A stretch of DNA of 64,000 nt from an uncultured Veillonella sp. (GCA_900538355.1 UPXS01000001.1:62001-126000), one strand, 5' to 3'. Counted from the first letter of the stretch, positions 44,090 through 54,511 are shown. Made by a program: numbers and translations. The notes: a model not told the origin generated them from the sequence alone.

Positions 44090-44587
44090 ATGGACGATAT
44101 GCAAGTCTATATTGCGAATTTAGGCAAATACAATGAGGGCGAATTGGTCGGTGCGTGGTTTACCTTTCCCATTGACTTTGAGGAAGTCAAAGAGAAAATC
44201 GGCTTGAATGATGAATATGAGGAATACGCCATTCATGACTACGAGTTACCCTTTACGGTTGACGAATACACTTCCATTGGCGAACTCAATCGACTATGGG
44301 AAATGGTATCGGAATTACCCGAAGAATTACAATCGGAGCTATCTGCTCTGCTCACTCATTTTTCAAGCATTGAAGAACTAAGCGAACATCAAGAGGATAT
44401 TATCATTCATTCCGATTGTGATGATATGTATGACGTGGCACGCTACTACATTGAAGAAACGGGTGCTTTAGGCGAAGTACCAGCTAGTCTTCAAAACTAT
44501 ATTGATTATCAAGCCTATGGTCGGGATTTAGACCTTTCAGGAACGTTTATCTCAACCAATCATGGGATTTTTGAAATCGTCTATTAA
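44090..44587 (+). CDS. ardA: Tn916 Orf18, ArdA-type antirestriction protein
   Basis: A 165-residue, very acidic protein (MDDMQVYIANLGKYNEGELV, then EVKEKIGLNDEYEEYAIHDY) of the ArdA family. ArdA mimics DNA and blocks type I restriction enzymes, helping the element establish in new hosts. Such an activity fits its presence in a distant host. Confidence 0.92.
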   Translation: MDDMQVYIANLGKYNEGELVGAWFTFPIDFEEVKEKIGLNDEYEEYAIHDYELPFTVDEYTSIGELNRLWEMVSELPEELQSELSALLTHFSSIEELSEHQEDIIIHSDCDDMYDVARYYIEETGALGEVPASLQNYIDYQAYGRDLDLSGTFISTNHGIFEIVY

Positions 44588-44675
44588 ATCTGTCGGTACA
44601 TTACTACTGGCAGATTTTCTATTTTACGGGGTGGCTCAATCAGCTACCCCTATTTTTTATGAAAGGATTGATTAC

Positions 44676-45068
44676 ATGAAGAAAATACGAAGCTATACCA
44701 GTATCTGGTCTGTGGAAAAGGTACTGTATTCTATCAATGATTTTAGACTTCCGTTTCCCATAACCTTTACGCAAATGACATGGTTTGTCGTGTCACTCTT
44801 TGCAGTGATGATACTTGGCAACTTGCCCCCTCTTTCCATGATAGAGGGAGCATTTCTCAAATACTTTGGGATTCCTGTGGCTTTCACATGGTTTATGTCT
44901 ACAAAAACTTTTGATGGTAAAAAGCCTTATGGATTTTTGAAGTCTGTCATTGCTTATGCACTGCGACCAAAGCTGACCTATGCAGGAAAAAAAGTAACGC
45001 TTGGCAGAAACCAGCCACAAGAAGCCATTACAGCAGTTAGGAGTGAATTTTATGGCATATCCAATTAA
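44676..45068 (+). CDS. orf17: Tn916 Orf17, TcpE-type conjugation protein
   Basis: A 130-residue protein with two membrane segments (FTQMTWFVVSLFAVMILG and a second near residue 70) of the TcpE family. I chose the ATG at 44676, which has AAAGG nine bases ahead; an alternative start at 44562 would add 38 residues but overlaps ardA. Its end overlaps orf16. Confidence 0.88.
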   Translation: MKKIRSYTSIWSVEKVLYSINDFRLPFPITFTQMTWFVVSLFAVMILGNLPPLSMIEGAFLKYFGIPVAFTWFMSTKTFDGKKPYGFLKSVIAYALRPKLTYAGKKVTLGRNQPQEAITAVRSEFYGISN

Positions 45069-47499
45069 ATACATTGAAAACAATCTCGTCTGGAATAAAG
45101 ACGGGGAATGTTATGCTTACTATGAGCTTGTTCCTTACAATTACTCATTTCTAAGTCCAGAACAGAAAATACAAGTGCATGATTCTTTCAGACAGCTTAT
45201 CGCACAAAATCGTGATGGCAAAATTCATGCTTTACAAATCAGTACAGAATCCAGCATACGTTCTGCACAAGAGCGTTCCAAAAATGAAGTCACTGGCAAG
45301 CTCAAAGCGGTTGCCTATGACAAAATCGACCAACAGACAGACGCTTTAATATCCATGATTGGCGAAAATCAAGTGAACTACCGTTTCTTTATCGGCTTTA
45401 AGTTGCTTCTCAACGATCAGGAGTTTTCTATGAAAAGTCTTACCGTTGAAGCAAAAAATGCTTTGTCTGATTTTGTCTATGATGTGAACCATAAGCTGAT
45501 GGGCGATTTTGTTAGTATGAGTAATGATGAAATCCTGCGTTTTCAGAAGATGGAAAAGCTCTTAGAAAATAAAATCTCTCGTCGTTTCAAAATCCGCAGG
45601 TTAGATAAGGACGACTTCGGCTATCTGATTGAACACCTTTACGGACAGACAGGCACTGCCTATGAAGAGTATGAGTACCATCTATCAAAGAAAAAGCTGG
45701 ATAATGAAACGCTGATTAAATACTATGACTTGATTAAGCCTACTCGCTGTTTGGTGGAAGAAAAACAGCGATATTTGAAAATCCAGCAGGAAGATGAAAC
45801 CGTCTATGTAGCTTACTTTACCATTAACAGCATTGTCGGAGAACTGGACTTCCCGTCCTCTGAAATCTTCTACTACCAGCAACAGCAATTTACATTCCCG
45901 ATTGATACGTCAATGAATGTGGAAATTGTAGCGAATCGTAAAGCCCTATCTACTGTCCGCAATAAAAAGAAAGAACTGAAAGACTTGGATAACCACGCTT
46001 GGCAAAGTGATAATGAAACCAGCTCCAATGTGGCGGAAGCTCTGGAAAGTGTGAATGAGCTGGAAACCAATTTAGACCAAAGCAAGGAATCTATGTACAA
46101 GCTGTCTTATGTGGTAAGGGTATCAGCAAATGATCTTGACGAACTCAAACGTCGTTGTAATGAAGTGAAAGATTTTTATGACGATTTAAGCGTAAAACTG
46201 GTACGACCATTTGGGGATATGCTCGGCTTACATGAAGAATTTTTACCTGCCAGCAAGCGTTATATGAATGATTATATTCAATACGTGACCTCTGATTTCC
46301 TCGCTGGTTTAGGTTTTGGTGCTACTCAAATGCTGGGGGAAAATGAGGGGATTTATGTTGGCTACAGCTTAGATACTGGACGCAATGTCTATCTGAAACC
46401 TGCTCTTGCCAGTCAAGGGGTTAAGGGTTCAGTAACCAATGCGTTAGCGTCGGCTTTTGTTGGTTCGCTGGGTGGTGGTAAATCCTTTGCGAATAACCTT
46501 ATCGTCTATTATGCGGTGCTTTATGGGGCACAAGCAGTGATTGTAGACCCAAAAGCAGAACGTGGCAGATGGAAAGAAACCTTGCCAGAGATTTCCCATG
46601 AAATCAATATCGTCACTCTGACTTCTGATGAGAAAAACAAAGGCTTACTTGACCCTTATGTGATTATGAAAAATCCCAAAGATTCTGAATCACTGGCTAT
46701 TGATATTCTGACATTCCTTACGGGGATTTCCTCTCGTGATGGGGAACGCTTCCCAATCCTTAGAAAAGCCATTCGTGCAGTAACCAATAGTGAAGTACGA
46801 GGGTTGATGAAAGTGATTGAGGAATTACGGGTTGAGAATACGCCACTAAGTACCAGTATAGCCGACCATATCGAAAGTTTTACAGACTATGACTTTGCAC
46901 ATTTATTATTCAGTAATGGTTATGTGGAGCAGTCTATCAGCTTAGAAAAACAACTGAACATTATACAGGTTGCGGACTTGGTACTTCCCGACAAGGAAAC
47001 TTCCTTTGAGGAATATACCACTATGGAGCTTTTATCCGTTGCTATGCTGATTGTCATTAGTACCTTTGCTTTAGACTTTATCCATACAGACCGAAGCATT
47101 TTCAAGATTGTAGATTTAGACGAAGCATGGAGCTTTTTACAGGTAGCACAAGGAAAAACACTATCTATGAAGCTGGTTCGGGCTGGTCGTGCTATGAACG
47201 CTGGGGTATATTTCGTGACCCAAAATACAGACGACCTCTTAGATGAAAAACTGAAAAATAACCTCGGCTTAAAATTTGCATTTCGTTCCACTGACCTTAA
47301 CGAGATTAAAAAGACCTTAGCCTTTTTTGGTGTAGACCCAGAGGACGAAAACAATCAGAAGCGATTGCGTGATTTGGAAAACGGGCAATGCCTTATCAGT
47401 GATTTATATGGTCGTGTCGGTGTGATACAGTTCCACCCTGTATTTGAAGAACTGCTCCATGCCTTTGATACCAGACCACCTGTGCGAAAAGAGGTGTAA
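45052..47499 (+). CDS. orf16: Tn916 Orf16, VirB4-like conjugation ATPase
   Basis: An 815-residue ATPase that powers channel assembly or substrate transfer. Walker A is GSLGGGKSFANN near residue 475; Walker B-like FKIVDLDEAWSF lies near 690. TAGGAGTG precedes the ATG at 45052, which overlaps the end of orf17. Confidence 0.93.
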   Translation: MAYPIKYIENNLVWNKDGECYAYYELVPYNYSFLSPEQKIQVHDSFRQLIAQNRDGKIHALQISTESSIRSAQERSKNEVTGKLKAVAYDKIDQQTDALISMIGENQVNYRFFIGFKLLLNDQEFSMKSLTVEAKNALSDFVYDVNHKLMGDFVSMSNDEILRFQKMEKLLENKISRRFKIRRLDKDDFGYLIEHLYGQTGTAYEEYEYHLSKKKLDNETLIKYYDLIKPTRCLVEEKQRYLKIQQEDETVYVAYFTINSIVGELDFPSSEIFYYQQQQFTFPIDTSMNVEIVANRKALSTVRNKKKELKDLDNHAWQSDNETSSNVAEALESVNELETNLDQSKESMYKLSYVVRVSANDLDELKRRCNEVKDFYDDLSVKLVRPFGDMLGLHEEFLPASKRYMNDYIQYVTSDFLAGLGFGATQMLGENEGIYVGYSLDTGRNVYLKPALASQGVKGSVTNALASAFVGSLGGGKSFANNLIVYYAVLYGAQAVIVDPKAERGRWKETLPEISHEINIVTLTSDEKNKGLLDPYVIMKNPKDSESLAIDILTFLTGISSRDGERFPILRKAIRAVTNSEVRGLMKVIEELRVENTPLSTSIADHIESFTDYDFAHLLFSNGYVEQSISLEKQLNIIQVADLVLPDKETSFEEYTTMELLSVAMLIVISTFALDFIHTDRSIFKIVDLDEAWSFLQVAQGKTLSMKLVRAGRAMNAGVYFVTQNTDDLLDEKLKNNLGLKFAFRSTDLNEIKKTLAFFGVDPEDENNQKRLRDLENGQCLISDLYGRVGVIQFHPVFEELLHAFDTRPPVRKEV

Positions 47500-47501
47500 A
47501 T

Positions 47502-49679
47502 GTGAAACCATCAATAGTAAACAGAATAAAATCAAACTGGACGCTGAAACGTCTAGGTAAAGTGGCAATGACAGTGGCTTTCACACTTGTGATTGCCATT
47601 TTTCTTTTAGCCATGCTGGGAACGGTGGTTCAAGCTGCGGGCTTGGTAGATGATACGGTCAATGTGGCAAATGAATACAGCCGATACCCACTTGAAAACT
47701 ATCAACTGGATTTTTATGTGGATAATAGCTGGGGCTGGCTTCCGTGGAACTGGTCGGACGGGATTGGAAAACAGGTCATGTATGGACTATATGCCATTAC
47801 CAATTTTATTTGGACAATCAGTTTGTATGTTTCCAATGCGACAGGTTACTTAGTACAGGAAGCCTATTCCTTAGACTTCATTTCCGCTACAGCAGATTCC
47901 ATTGGTAAGAATATGCAGACCTTAGCTGGTGTGAGTGCAAACGGATTTTCAACAGAGGGTTTCTATGTTGGATTCCTCTTACTCTTGATTTTGGTTCTTG
48001 GGGTTTATGTTGCCTATACGGGACTGATAAAGAGAGAAACCACAAAGGCAATTCATGCCATTATGAATTTTGTGCTGGTGTTTATCCTATCGGCTTCCTT
48101 TATTGCCTACGCTCCCGACTACATTAAAAAAATCAATGACTTTTCATCAGACATCAGTAATGCCAGTTTATCACTTGGCACGAAGATTGTCATGCCCCAT
48201 TCCGATAGTCAAGGCAAGGACAGCGTGGACTTAATCAGAGATAGCCTGTTTTCCATACAGGTTCAGCAACCGTGGCTACTGCTTCAATACAACAGTTCAG
48301 ACATTGAAAGTATCGGTATTGACCGTGTGGAAAGCCTGCTCTCCACCAGCCCAGATTCCAACAATGGCGAAGACAGAGAAAAAATTGTTGCGGAAGAAAT
48401 TGAAGACAGAAGCAATACCAATCTAACCATTACAAAGACCATTAACCGTTTAGGTACAGTCTTCTTCCTATTTGTCTTCAATATTGGGATTTCCATATTT
48501 GTATTCCTATTAACAGGAATCATGATTTTCTCGCAGGTACTTTTTATCATCTATGCTATGTTTCTGCCTGTGAGCTTTATTTTAAGCATGATTCCATCAT
48601 TTGATGGTATGTCAAAACGAGCCATAACAAAGCTCTTTAATACCATTTTGACACGAGCTGGAATCACATTGATTATTACGACAGCATTTAGTATTTCAAC
48701 CATGCTCTATACCTTATCGGCTGGTTATCCGTTCTTTTTGATTGCTTTTCTACAGATTGTGACCTTTGCAGGAATCTACTTCAAGCTGGGCGATTTAATG
48801 AGTATGTTTTCTCTACAGAGTAACGATTCTCAAAGTGTGGGAAGTCGTGTGATGAGAAAACCTCGTATGCTTATGCACGCTCACATGCACCGTCTACAGC
48901 GGAAACTTGGACGTTCCATGACTACTCTAGGGGCTGGGTCTGCCATTGTTACAGGTAAAAAAGGACAGTCGGGTTCGGGGAGTTCTGCAAGGACACAAGC
49001 AGATCACTCCCGACCAGACGGAAAGGAAAAATCAACACTTGGAAAACGTATCGGTCAAACCATCGGTACAGTAGCTGATACCAAAGACAGAATGGTAGAC
49101 ACTGCTAGTGGTTTGAAAGAACAGGTTAAAGATTTGCCGACCAATGCAAGATATGCAGTATATCAAGGAAAATCCAAAGTAAAAGAGAATGTCCGTGATT
49201 TAACCAGTAGTATTTCTCAAACCAAAGCGGACAGAGCCAGTGGACGCAAGGAACAGCAGGAACAAAGGCGAAAAACCATTGCGAAGCGTCGCTCTGAAAT
49301 GGAACAGGTCAAACAGAAAAAACAGCCTGCTTCTTCTGTTCATGAAAGACCGACTACAAGACAAGAACAATATCATGATGAACAGACCTCAAAACAGTCT
49401 AATATTCAGACTTCATATAAGGAATCTCAACAAGCCAAACAAGAGCGTCCAGCAGTTAAGTCCGATTTTTCAAGTCCAAAAGTGGAACGCCAAGGCAATA
49501 CCGTTCAAGAAAAAACCGTTCAAAAGCCAGCAACTTCAACCACTACAGCAGATAGAACTTCACAACGTCCAATCACAAAAGAACGTCCGTCTACTGTTCA
49601 AAGAGTACCACTACAAAATACAAGAAGTAGACCACCAATCAAAACCGCCACCATTAAGAAAGTCGGTAAGAAACCATGA
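47502..49679 (+). CDS. orf15: Tn916 Orf15, VirB6-like membrane channel protein
   Basis: A 725-residue protein starting at GTG after AGAGGTG. It has about seven hydrophobic segments within residues 1-430 (for example VAFTLVIAIFLLAMLGTV, VFFLFVFNIGISIFVFLL). A long charged, Gln/Lys-rich and probably unstructured cytoplasmic tail follows. It is a likely core channel component. Its stop overlaps orf14 by four bases. Confidence 0.92.
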   Translation: MKPSIVNRIKSNWTLKRLGKVAMTVAFTLVIAIFLLAMLGTVVQAAGLVDDTVNVANEYSRYPLENYQLDFYVDNSWGWLPWNWSDGIGKQVMYGLYAITNFIWTISLYVSNATGYLVQEAYSLDFISATADSIGKNMQTLAGVSANGFSTEGFYVGFLLLLILVLGVYVAYTGLIKRETTKAIHAIMNFVLVFILSASFIAYAPDYIKKINDFSSDISNASLSLGTKIVMPHSDSQGKDSVDLIRDSLFSIQVQQPWLLLQYNSSDIESIGIDRVESLLSTSPDSNNGEDREKIVAEEIEDRSNTNLTITKTINRLGTVFFLFVFNIGISIFVFLLTGIMIFSQVLFIIYAMFLPVSFILSMIPSFDGMSKRAITKLFNTILTRAGITLIITTAFSISTMLYTLSAGYPFFLIAFLQIVTFAGIYFKLGDLMSMFSLQSNDSQSVGSRVMRKPRMLMHAHMHRLQRKLGRSMTTLGAGSAIVTGKKGQSGSGSSARTQADHSRPDGKEKSTLGKRIGQTIGTVADTKDRMVDTASGLKEQVKDLPTNARYAVYQGKSKVKENVRDLTSSISQTKADRASGRKEQQEQRRKTIAKRRSEMEQVKQKKQPASSVHERPTTRQEQYHDEQTSKQSNIQTSYKESQQAKQERPAVKSDFSSPKVERQGNTVQEKTVQKPATSTTTADRTSQRPITKERPSTVQRVPLQNTRSRPPIKTATIKKVGKKP

Positions 49680-50677
49680 AGTTGAAAACTTTAGTGATTG
49701 GTGGTTCTGGATTATTCTTGATGGTCTTCTCACTGCTTCTGTTTGTTGCCATTTTATTTTCAGATGAACAGGACAGCGGAATTTCCAATATTCATTATGG
49801 AGGTGTGAATGTTTCCGCAGAAGTGCTGGCTCATAAGCCTATGGTAGAAAAATATGCCAAAGAATATGGCGTTGAAGAATATGTCAACATACTTCTTGCG
49901 ATTATACAGGTGGAATCGGGCGGTACTGCGGAAGATGTTATGCAGTCCTCGGAATCCCTCGGTCTTCCACCTAATTCATTGAGTACAGAAGAATCCATTA
50001 AGCAAGGTGTGAAGTATTTCAGTGAATTATTAGCCAGTAGCGAAAGGCTCAGTGTAGATTTAGAATCGGTTATCCAGTCCTACAATTATGGTGGTGGTTT
50101 CTTAGGGTATGTGGCTAATCGTGGAAATAAATATACCTTTGAACTGGCTCAAAGTTTCTCAAAAGAGTATTCAGGTGGCGAAAAAGTGTCTTACCCCAAT
50201 CCCATAGCCATACCTATCAATGGGGGCTGGCGATACAACTATGGCAATATGTTTTATGTGCAACTGGTAACGCAGTATCTTGTCACAACAGAGTTTGATG
50301 ATGATACGGTACAAGCCATCATGGACGAAGCACTGAAATATGAGGGCTGGCGATACGTTTACGGTGGAGCTTCCCCGACTACTTCTTTTGATTGTAGCGG
50401 ACTGACACAATGGACGTATGGAAAAGCTGGAATTAACTTACCACGAACCGCACAACAGCAATATGATGTGACCCAGCATATCCCACTATCGGAAGCACAA
50501 GCTGGCGATTTGGTTTTCTTTCATTCTACCTATAACGCTGGCTCTTATATTACTCATGTTGGGATATACCTTGGCAATAACCGTATGTTTCATGCAGGCG
50601 ACCCAATCGGTTATGCCGACTTAACAAGCCCCTACTGGCAACAGCATTTAGTGGGAGCAGGACGAATCAAACAATGA
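49676..50677 (+). CDS. orf14: Tn916 Orf14, cell-wall hydrolase (lytic transglycosylase + NlpC/P60)
   Basis: A 333-residue wall hydrolase. One N-terminal membrane anchor (residues 8-28) precedes a lysozyme-like domain with IIQVESGG (E80). The C-terminal NlpC/P60 peptidase domain has C240 (FDCSGLTQ) and H294 (ITHVGIYLG). It opens the wall for the mating channel. Confidence 0.94.
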   Translation: MKLKTLVIGGSGLFLMVFSLLLFVAILFSDEQDSGISNIHYGGVNVSAEVLAHKPMVEKYAKEYGVEEYVNILLAIIQVESGGTAEDVMQSSESLGLPPNSLSTEESIKQGVKYFSELLASSERLSVDLESVIQSYNYGGGFLGYVANRGNKYTFELAQSFSKEYSGGEKVSYPNPIAIPINGGWRYNYGNMFYVQLVTQYLVTTEFDDDTVQAIMDEALKYEGWRYVYGGASPTTSFDCSGLTQWTYGKAGINLPRTAQQQYDVTQHIPLSEAQAGDLVFFHSTYNAGSYITHVGIYLGNNRMFHAGDPIGYADLTSPYWQQHLVGAGRIKQ

Positions 50678-50691
50678 GAAAGGAAGATTTA

Positions 50692-51606
50692 ATGATGAAA
50701 TTTAGAAAAAATCAGAATAAAGAAAAACAGATACCAAAGGAAAAGAAACCTCGTGTCTATAAGGTCAATCCTCATAAAAAGGTTGTGATTGCCTTGTGGG
50801 TACTTTTAGGGCTTAGTTTCAGCTTTGCGATATTCAAGCACTTTACAGCTATAGATACTCATACTATTCACGAAACAACTATCATAGAAAAGGAATACGT
50901 TGATACTCATCATGTAGAAAATTTTGTAGAGAACTTTGCGAAAGTCTACTATTCATGGGAGCAATCCGATAAGTCCATTGATAATCGAATGGAAAGTCTA
51001 AAAGGCTATCTGACAGATGAACTTCAAGCTCTCAATGTTGATACAGTACGCAAAGATATTCCTGTATCGTCTTCTGTAAGAGGATTTCAGATATGGACGG
51101 TAGAGCCAACTGGCGACAATGAGTTTAATGTAACCTACAGTGTAGACCAGCTCATTACAGAGGGAGAAAATACAAAGACCGTCCACTCTGCTTATATTGT
51201 GAGTGTCTATGTAGATGGTTCTGGAAATATGGTACTGGTTAAGAATCCGACCATTACCAACATACCTAAGAAATCAAGTTATAAACCAAAAGCCATTGAA
51301 AGTGAGGGGACGGTTGATTCCATTACAACCAATGAAATCAATGAGTTTTTAACGACGTTCTTCAAGCTCTATCCTACAGCGACAGCCAGTGAACTTTCCT
51401 ACTATGTGAATGACGGGATATTAAAACCAATCGGAAAAGAGTACATCTTTCAAGAACTGGTAAATCCTATTCACAATCGTAAGGATAATCAAGTCACGGT
51501 ATCGCTGACAGTGGAGTATATCGACCAGCAGACCAAAGCAACGCAGGTATCTCAATTTGATTTGGTACTTGAAAAGAACGGGAGTAATTGGAAGATTGTA
51601 AAATAA
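50692..51606 (+). CDS. orf13: Tn916 Orf13, TcpC-type channel protein
   Basis: About 304 residues: a basic N-terminus, one membrane helix near residue 38 (VVIALWVLLGLSFSFAIF), then two NTF2-like domains outside the membrane. AAAGGAAG supports the ATG at 50692; an ATG at 50674 overlapping the orf14 stop is the alternative. Last gene of the conjugation block. Confidence 0.92.
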   Translation: MMKFRKNQNKEKQIPKEKKPRVYKVNPHKKVVIALWVLLGLSFSFAIFKHFTAIDTHTIHETTIIEKEYVDTHHVENFVENFAKVYYSWEQSDKSIDNRMESLKGYLTDELQALNVDTVRKDIPVSSSVRGFQIWTVEPTGDNEFNVTYSVDQLITEGENTKTVHSAYIVSVYVDGSGNMVLVKNPTITNIPKKSSYKPKAIESEGTVDSITTNEINEFLTTFFKLYPTATASELSYYVNDGILKPIGKEYIFQELVNPIHNRKDNQVTVSLTVEYIDQQTKATQVSQFDLVLEKNGSNWKIVK

Positions 51607-51675
51607 CAAATATTGGTACATGATTACAGATACTTTGTAATCATGTACTCTTTTTGATAAAAAATTGGAGATTCC

Positions 51676-51704
51676 TTTACAAATATGCTCTTATGTGCTA
51701 TTAT
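51676..51704 (+). promoter_or_regulatory. tet(M) promoter
   Basis: TTTACA (51676-51681), a 17-base spacer and TATTAT (51699-51704), as expected upstream of tet(M) in Tn916. Confidence 0.8.
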
Positions 51705-51735
51705 TTAAGTGACTATTTAAAAGGAGTTAATAAAT

Positions 51736-51759
51736 ATGCGGCAAGGTATTCTTAAATAA
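51736..51759 (+). CDS. Short leader peptide upstream of tet(M)
   Basis: A seven-residue frame MRQGILK with AAGGAG ahead. Its codons lie in the 5' arm (51743-51763) of a long-range inverted repeat with 51828-51844. Translation would therefore alter leader folding. Confidence 0.45.
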   Translation: MRQGILK

Positions 51760-51880
51760 ACTGTCAATTTGATAGCGGGAACAAATAATTAGATGTCCTT
51801 TTTTAGGCGGGCTTAGTTTTTTGTACCCAGTTTAAGAATACCTTTATCATGTGATTCTAAAGTATCCAGAGAATATCTGT

Positions 51881-51967
51881 ATGCTTTGTATACCTATGGT
51901 TATGCATAAAAATCCCAGTGATAAAAGTATTTATCACTGGGATTTTTATGCCCTTTTGGGTTTTTGA
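51881..51967 (+). CDS. orf12: Tn916 orf12, tet(M) leader peptide
   Basis: A 28-residue peptide (MLCIPMVMHKNPSDKSIYHW, then DFYALLGF) read through the attenuator hairpin ahead of tet(M). In Tn916, slowed ribosomes under tetracycline let RNA polymerase pass the terminator, raising tet(M) and downstream expression. Confidence 0.8.
   Translation: MLCIPMVMHKNPSDKSIYHWDFYALLGF
51908..51950 (+). terminator. tet(M) attenuator hairpin
   Basis: Perfect 16-base stem (51908-51923 with 51932-51947) ending in five T, inside orf12. Confidence 0.85.
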
Positions 51968-51982
51968 ATGGAGGAAAATCAC

Positions 51983-53902
51983 ATGAAAATTATTAATATT
52001 GGAGTTTTAGCTCATGTTGATGCAGGAAAAACTACCTTAACAGAAAGCTTATTATATAACAGTGGAGCGATTACAGAATTAGGAAGCGTGGACAAAGGTA
52101 CAACGAGGACGGATAATACGCTTTTAGAACGTCAGAGAGGAATTACAATTCAGACAGGAATAACCTCTTTTCAGTGGGAAAATACGAAGGTGAACATCAT
52201 AGACACGCCAGGACATATGGATTTCTTAGCAGAAGTATATCGTTCATTATCAGTTTTAGATGGGGCAATTCTACTGATTTCTGCAAAAGATGGCGTACAA
52301 GCACAAACTCGTATATTATTTCATGCACTTAGGAAAATGGGGATTCCCACAATCTTTTTTATCAATAAGATTGACCAAAATGGAATTGATTTATCAACGG
52401 TTTATCAGGATATTAAAGAGAAACTTTCTGCCGAAATTGTAATCAAACAGAAGGTAGAACTGTATCCTAATATGTGTGTGACGAACTTTACCGAATCTGA
52501 ACAATGGGATACGGTAATAGAGGGAAACGATGACCTTTTAGAGAAATATATGTCCGGTAAATCATTAGAAGCATTGGAACTCGAACAAGAGGAAAGCATA
52601 AGATTTCATAATTGTTCCCTGTTCCCTGTTTATCACGGAAGTGCAAAAAACAATATAGGGATTGATAACCTTATAGAAGTGATTACGAATAAATTTTATT
52701 CATCAACACATCGAGGTCCGTCTGAACTTTGCGGAAATGTTTTCAAAATTGAATATACAAAAAAAAGACAACGTCTTGCATATATACGCCTTTATAGTGG
52801 AGTACTACATTTACGAGATTCGGTTAGAGTATCAGAAAAAGAAAAAATAAAAGTTACAGAAATGTATACTTCAATAAATGGTGAATTATGTAAGATTGAT
52901 AGAGCTTATTCTGGAGAAATTGTTATTTTGCAAAATGAGTTTTTGAAGTTAAATAGTGTTCTTGGAGATACAAAACTATTGCCACAGAGAAAAAAGATTG
53001 AAAATCCGCACCCTCTACTACAAACAACTGTTGAACCGAGTAAACCTGAACAGAGAGAAATGTTGCTTGATGCCCTTTTGGAAATCTCAGATAGTGATCC
53101 GCTTCTACGATATTACGTGGATTCTACGACACATGAAATCATACTTTCTTTCTTAGGGAAAGTACAAATGGAAGTGACTTGTGCTCTGCTGCAAGAAAAG
53201 TATCATGTGGAGATAGAAATAAAAGAGCCTACAGTCATTTATATGGAAAGACCGTTAAAAAAAGCAGAGTATACCATTCACATCGAAGTGCCGCCAAATC
53301 CTTTCTGGGCTTCCATTGGTTTATCTGTATCACCGCTTCCGTTGGGAAGTGGAATGCAGTATGAGAGCTCGGTTTCTCTTGGATACTTAAATCAATCATT
53401 TCAAAATGCAGTTATGGAAGGGATACGCTATGGTTGCGAACAAGGATTATATGGTTGGAATGTGACGGACTGTAAAATCTGTTTTAAGTATGGCTTATAC
53501 TATAGCCCTGTTAGTACCCCAGCAGATTTTCGGATGCTTGCTCCTATTGTATTGGAACAAGTCTTAAAAAAAGCTGGAACAGAATTGTTAGAGCCATATC
53601 TTAGTTTTAAAATTTATGCGCCACAGGAATATCTTTCACGAGCATACACCGATGCTCCTAAATATTGTGCGAACATCGTAGACACTCAATTGAAAAATAA
53701 TGAGGTCATTCTTAGTGGAGAAATCCCTGCTCGGTGTATTCAAGAATATCGTAGTGATTTAACTTTCTTTACAAATGGACGTAGTGTTTGTTTAACAGAG
53801 TTAAAAGGGTACCATGTTACTACCGGTGAACCTGTTTGCCAGCCCCGTCGTCCAAATAGTCGGATAGATAAAGTACGATATATGTTCAATAAAATAACTT
53901 AG
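51983..53902 (+). CDS. tet(M): Tetracycline resistance ribosomal protection protein
   Basis: A 639-residue EF-G-like GTPase that removes tetracycline from the ribosome. GTP-binding motifs are AHVDAGKTT (10-18), DTPGH (74-78) and NKID (128-131). The full length and sequence match Tet(M). The ATG at 51983 with GGAGG is the usual start. No damage is seen, so it should confer tetracycline, doxycycline and minocycline resistance. Confidence 0.97.
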   Translation: MKIINIGVLAHVDAGKTTLTESLLYNSGAITELGSVDKGTTRTDNTLLERQRGITIQTGITSFQWENTKVNIIDTPGHMDFLAEVYRSLSVLDGAILLISAKDGVQAQTRILFHALRKMGIPTIFFINKIDQNGIDLSTVYQDIKEKLSAEIVIKQKVELYPNMCVTNFTESEQWDTVIEGNDDLLEKYMSGKSLEALELEQEESIRFHNCSLFPVYHGSAKNNIGIDNLIEVITNKFYSSTHRGPSELCGNVFKIEYTKKRQRLAYIRLYSGVLHLRDSVRVSEKEKIKVTEMYTSINGELCKIDRAYSGEIVILQNEFLKLNSVLGDTKLLPQRKKIENPHPLLQTTVEPSKPEQREMLLDALLEISDSDPLLRYYVDSTTHEIILSFLGKVQMEVTCALLQEKYHVEIEIKEPTVIYMERPLKKAEYTIHIEVPPNPFWASIGLSVSPLPLGSGMQYESSVSLGYLNQSFQNAVMEGIRYGCEQGLYGWNVTDCKICFKYGLYYSPVSTPADFRMLAPIVLEQVLKKAGTELLEPYLSFKIYAPQEYLSRAYTDAPKYCANIVDTQLKNNEVILSGEIPARCIQEYRSDLTFFTNGRSVCLTELKGYHVTTGEPVCQPRRPNSRIDKVRYMFNKIT

Positions 53903-53984
53903 TGTATTTTATGTTGTTATATAAATATGGTTTCTTGTTAAATAAGATGAAATATTTTTTAATAAAGATTTGAATTAAAGTGTA

Positions 53985-54026
53985 AAGGAGGAGATAGTTA
54001 TTATAAACTACAAGTGGATATTGTGT
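53985..54026 (+). pseudogene. 5' remnant of Tn916 orf6, split by the mega cassette
   Basis: The bases after tet(M), from AAAGGAGGAG through the codons for NYKWILC, are the known start region of orf6. The reading continues 5.5 kb later at 59533 with CPVCGNKTR. The gene is therefore interrupted at its first cysteine codons. Confidence 0.8.
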
Positions 54027-54080
54027 GCTGAGAGCTTTCTTCTATACTAATAGACGAAAGGGTGTGAAAATGATTTTTAA

Positions 54081-54511
54081 ATGATACTGTGGAACGGAAC
54101 AGTAGCCCTAGTATTGACTACTGTCGTTTCTATTCATATTGGCTATTCTAGGACTGAGATGAAAAAATCTATAAATGCTCAGAATAAAATTGAACCCGCA
54201 AATCTCCCCAAAACAATGGTGAGTCATGTACTTGTATTATTCCGAAAAAATACACCTCTGGTGCAGTGAGACAAATTGGTGTATCTTATAGTGGCTTCGT
54301 AGATGAAAGCTATACTCTACTATCACTCTTTGATGATGTAGAACAAATTGAAAAAGATAATAGACTTCAGACAGCTATTGATGTTGTCAGAGAACAGTTT
54401 GGTTTTTTAGCCATACAAAAAGGAACCGTCCTAACTGAAGGTTCCAGAAATATTGAACGCAGTAAACTTATCGGTGGTCATTCCGCGGGTGGATTGGAGG
54501 GATTAAAATGA
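54081..54511 (+). pseudogene. Truncated, frameshifted UmuC-like Y-family polymerase
   Basis: Two overlapping frames together give the C-terminal part of a UmuC/DinB-type protein: VVSIHIGYSRTEMKKSINAQ, then SYSGFVDESYTLLSLFDDVE and ERSKLIGGHSAGGLEGLK. The catalytic N-terminal two thirds are missing. A run of six A near 54245 lacks one base needed to join the frames. It is not functional as a polymerase. Confidence 0.75.

Noticed and set aside
49240..49767. A 175-codon frame overlapping the end of orf15
   Set aside because: It is a shifted reading of the Gln/Lys-rich orf15 tail, with no ribosome site and no family match.
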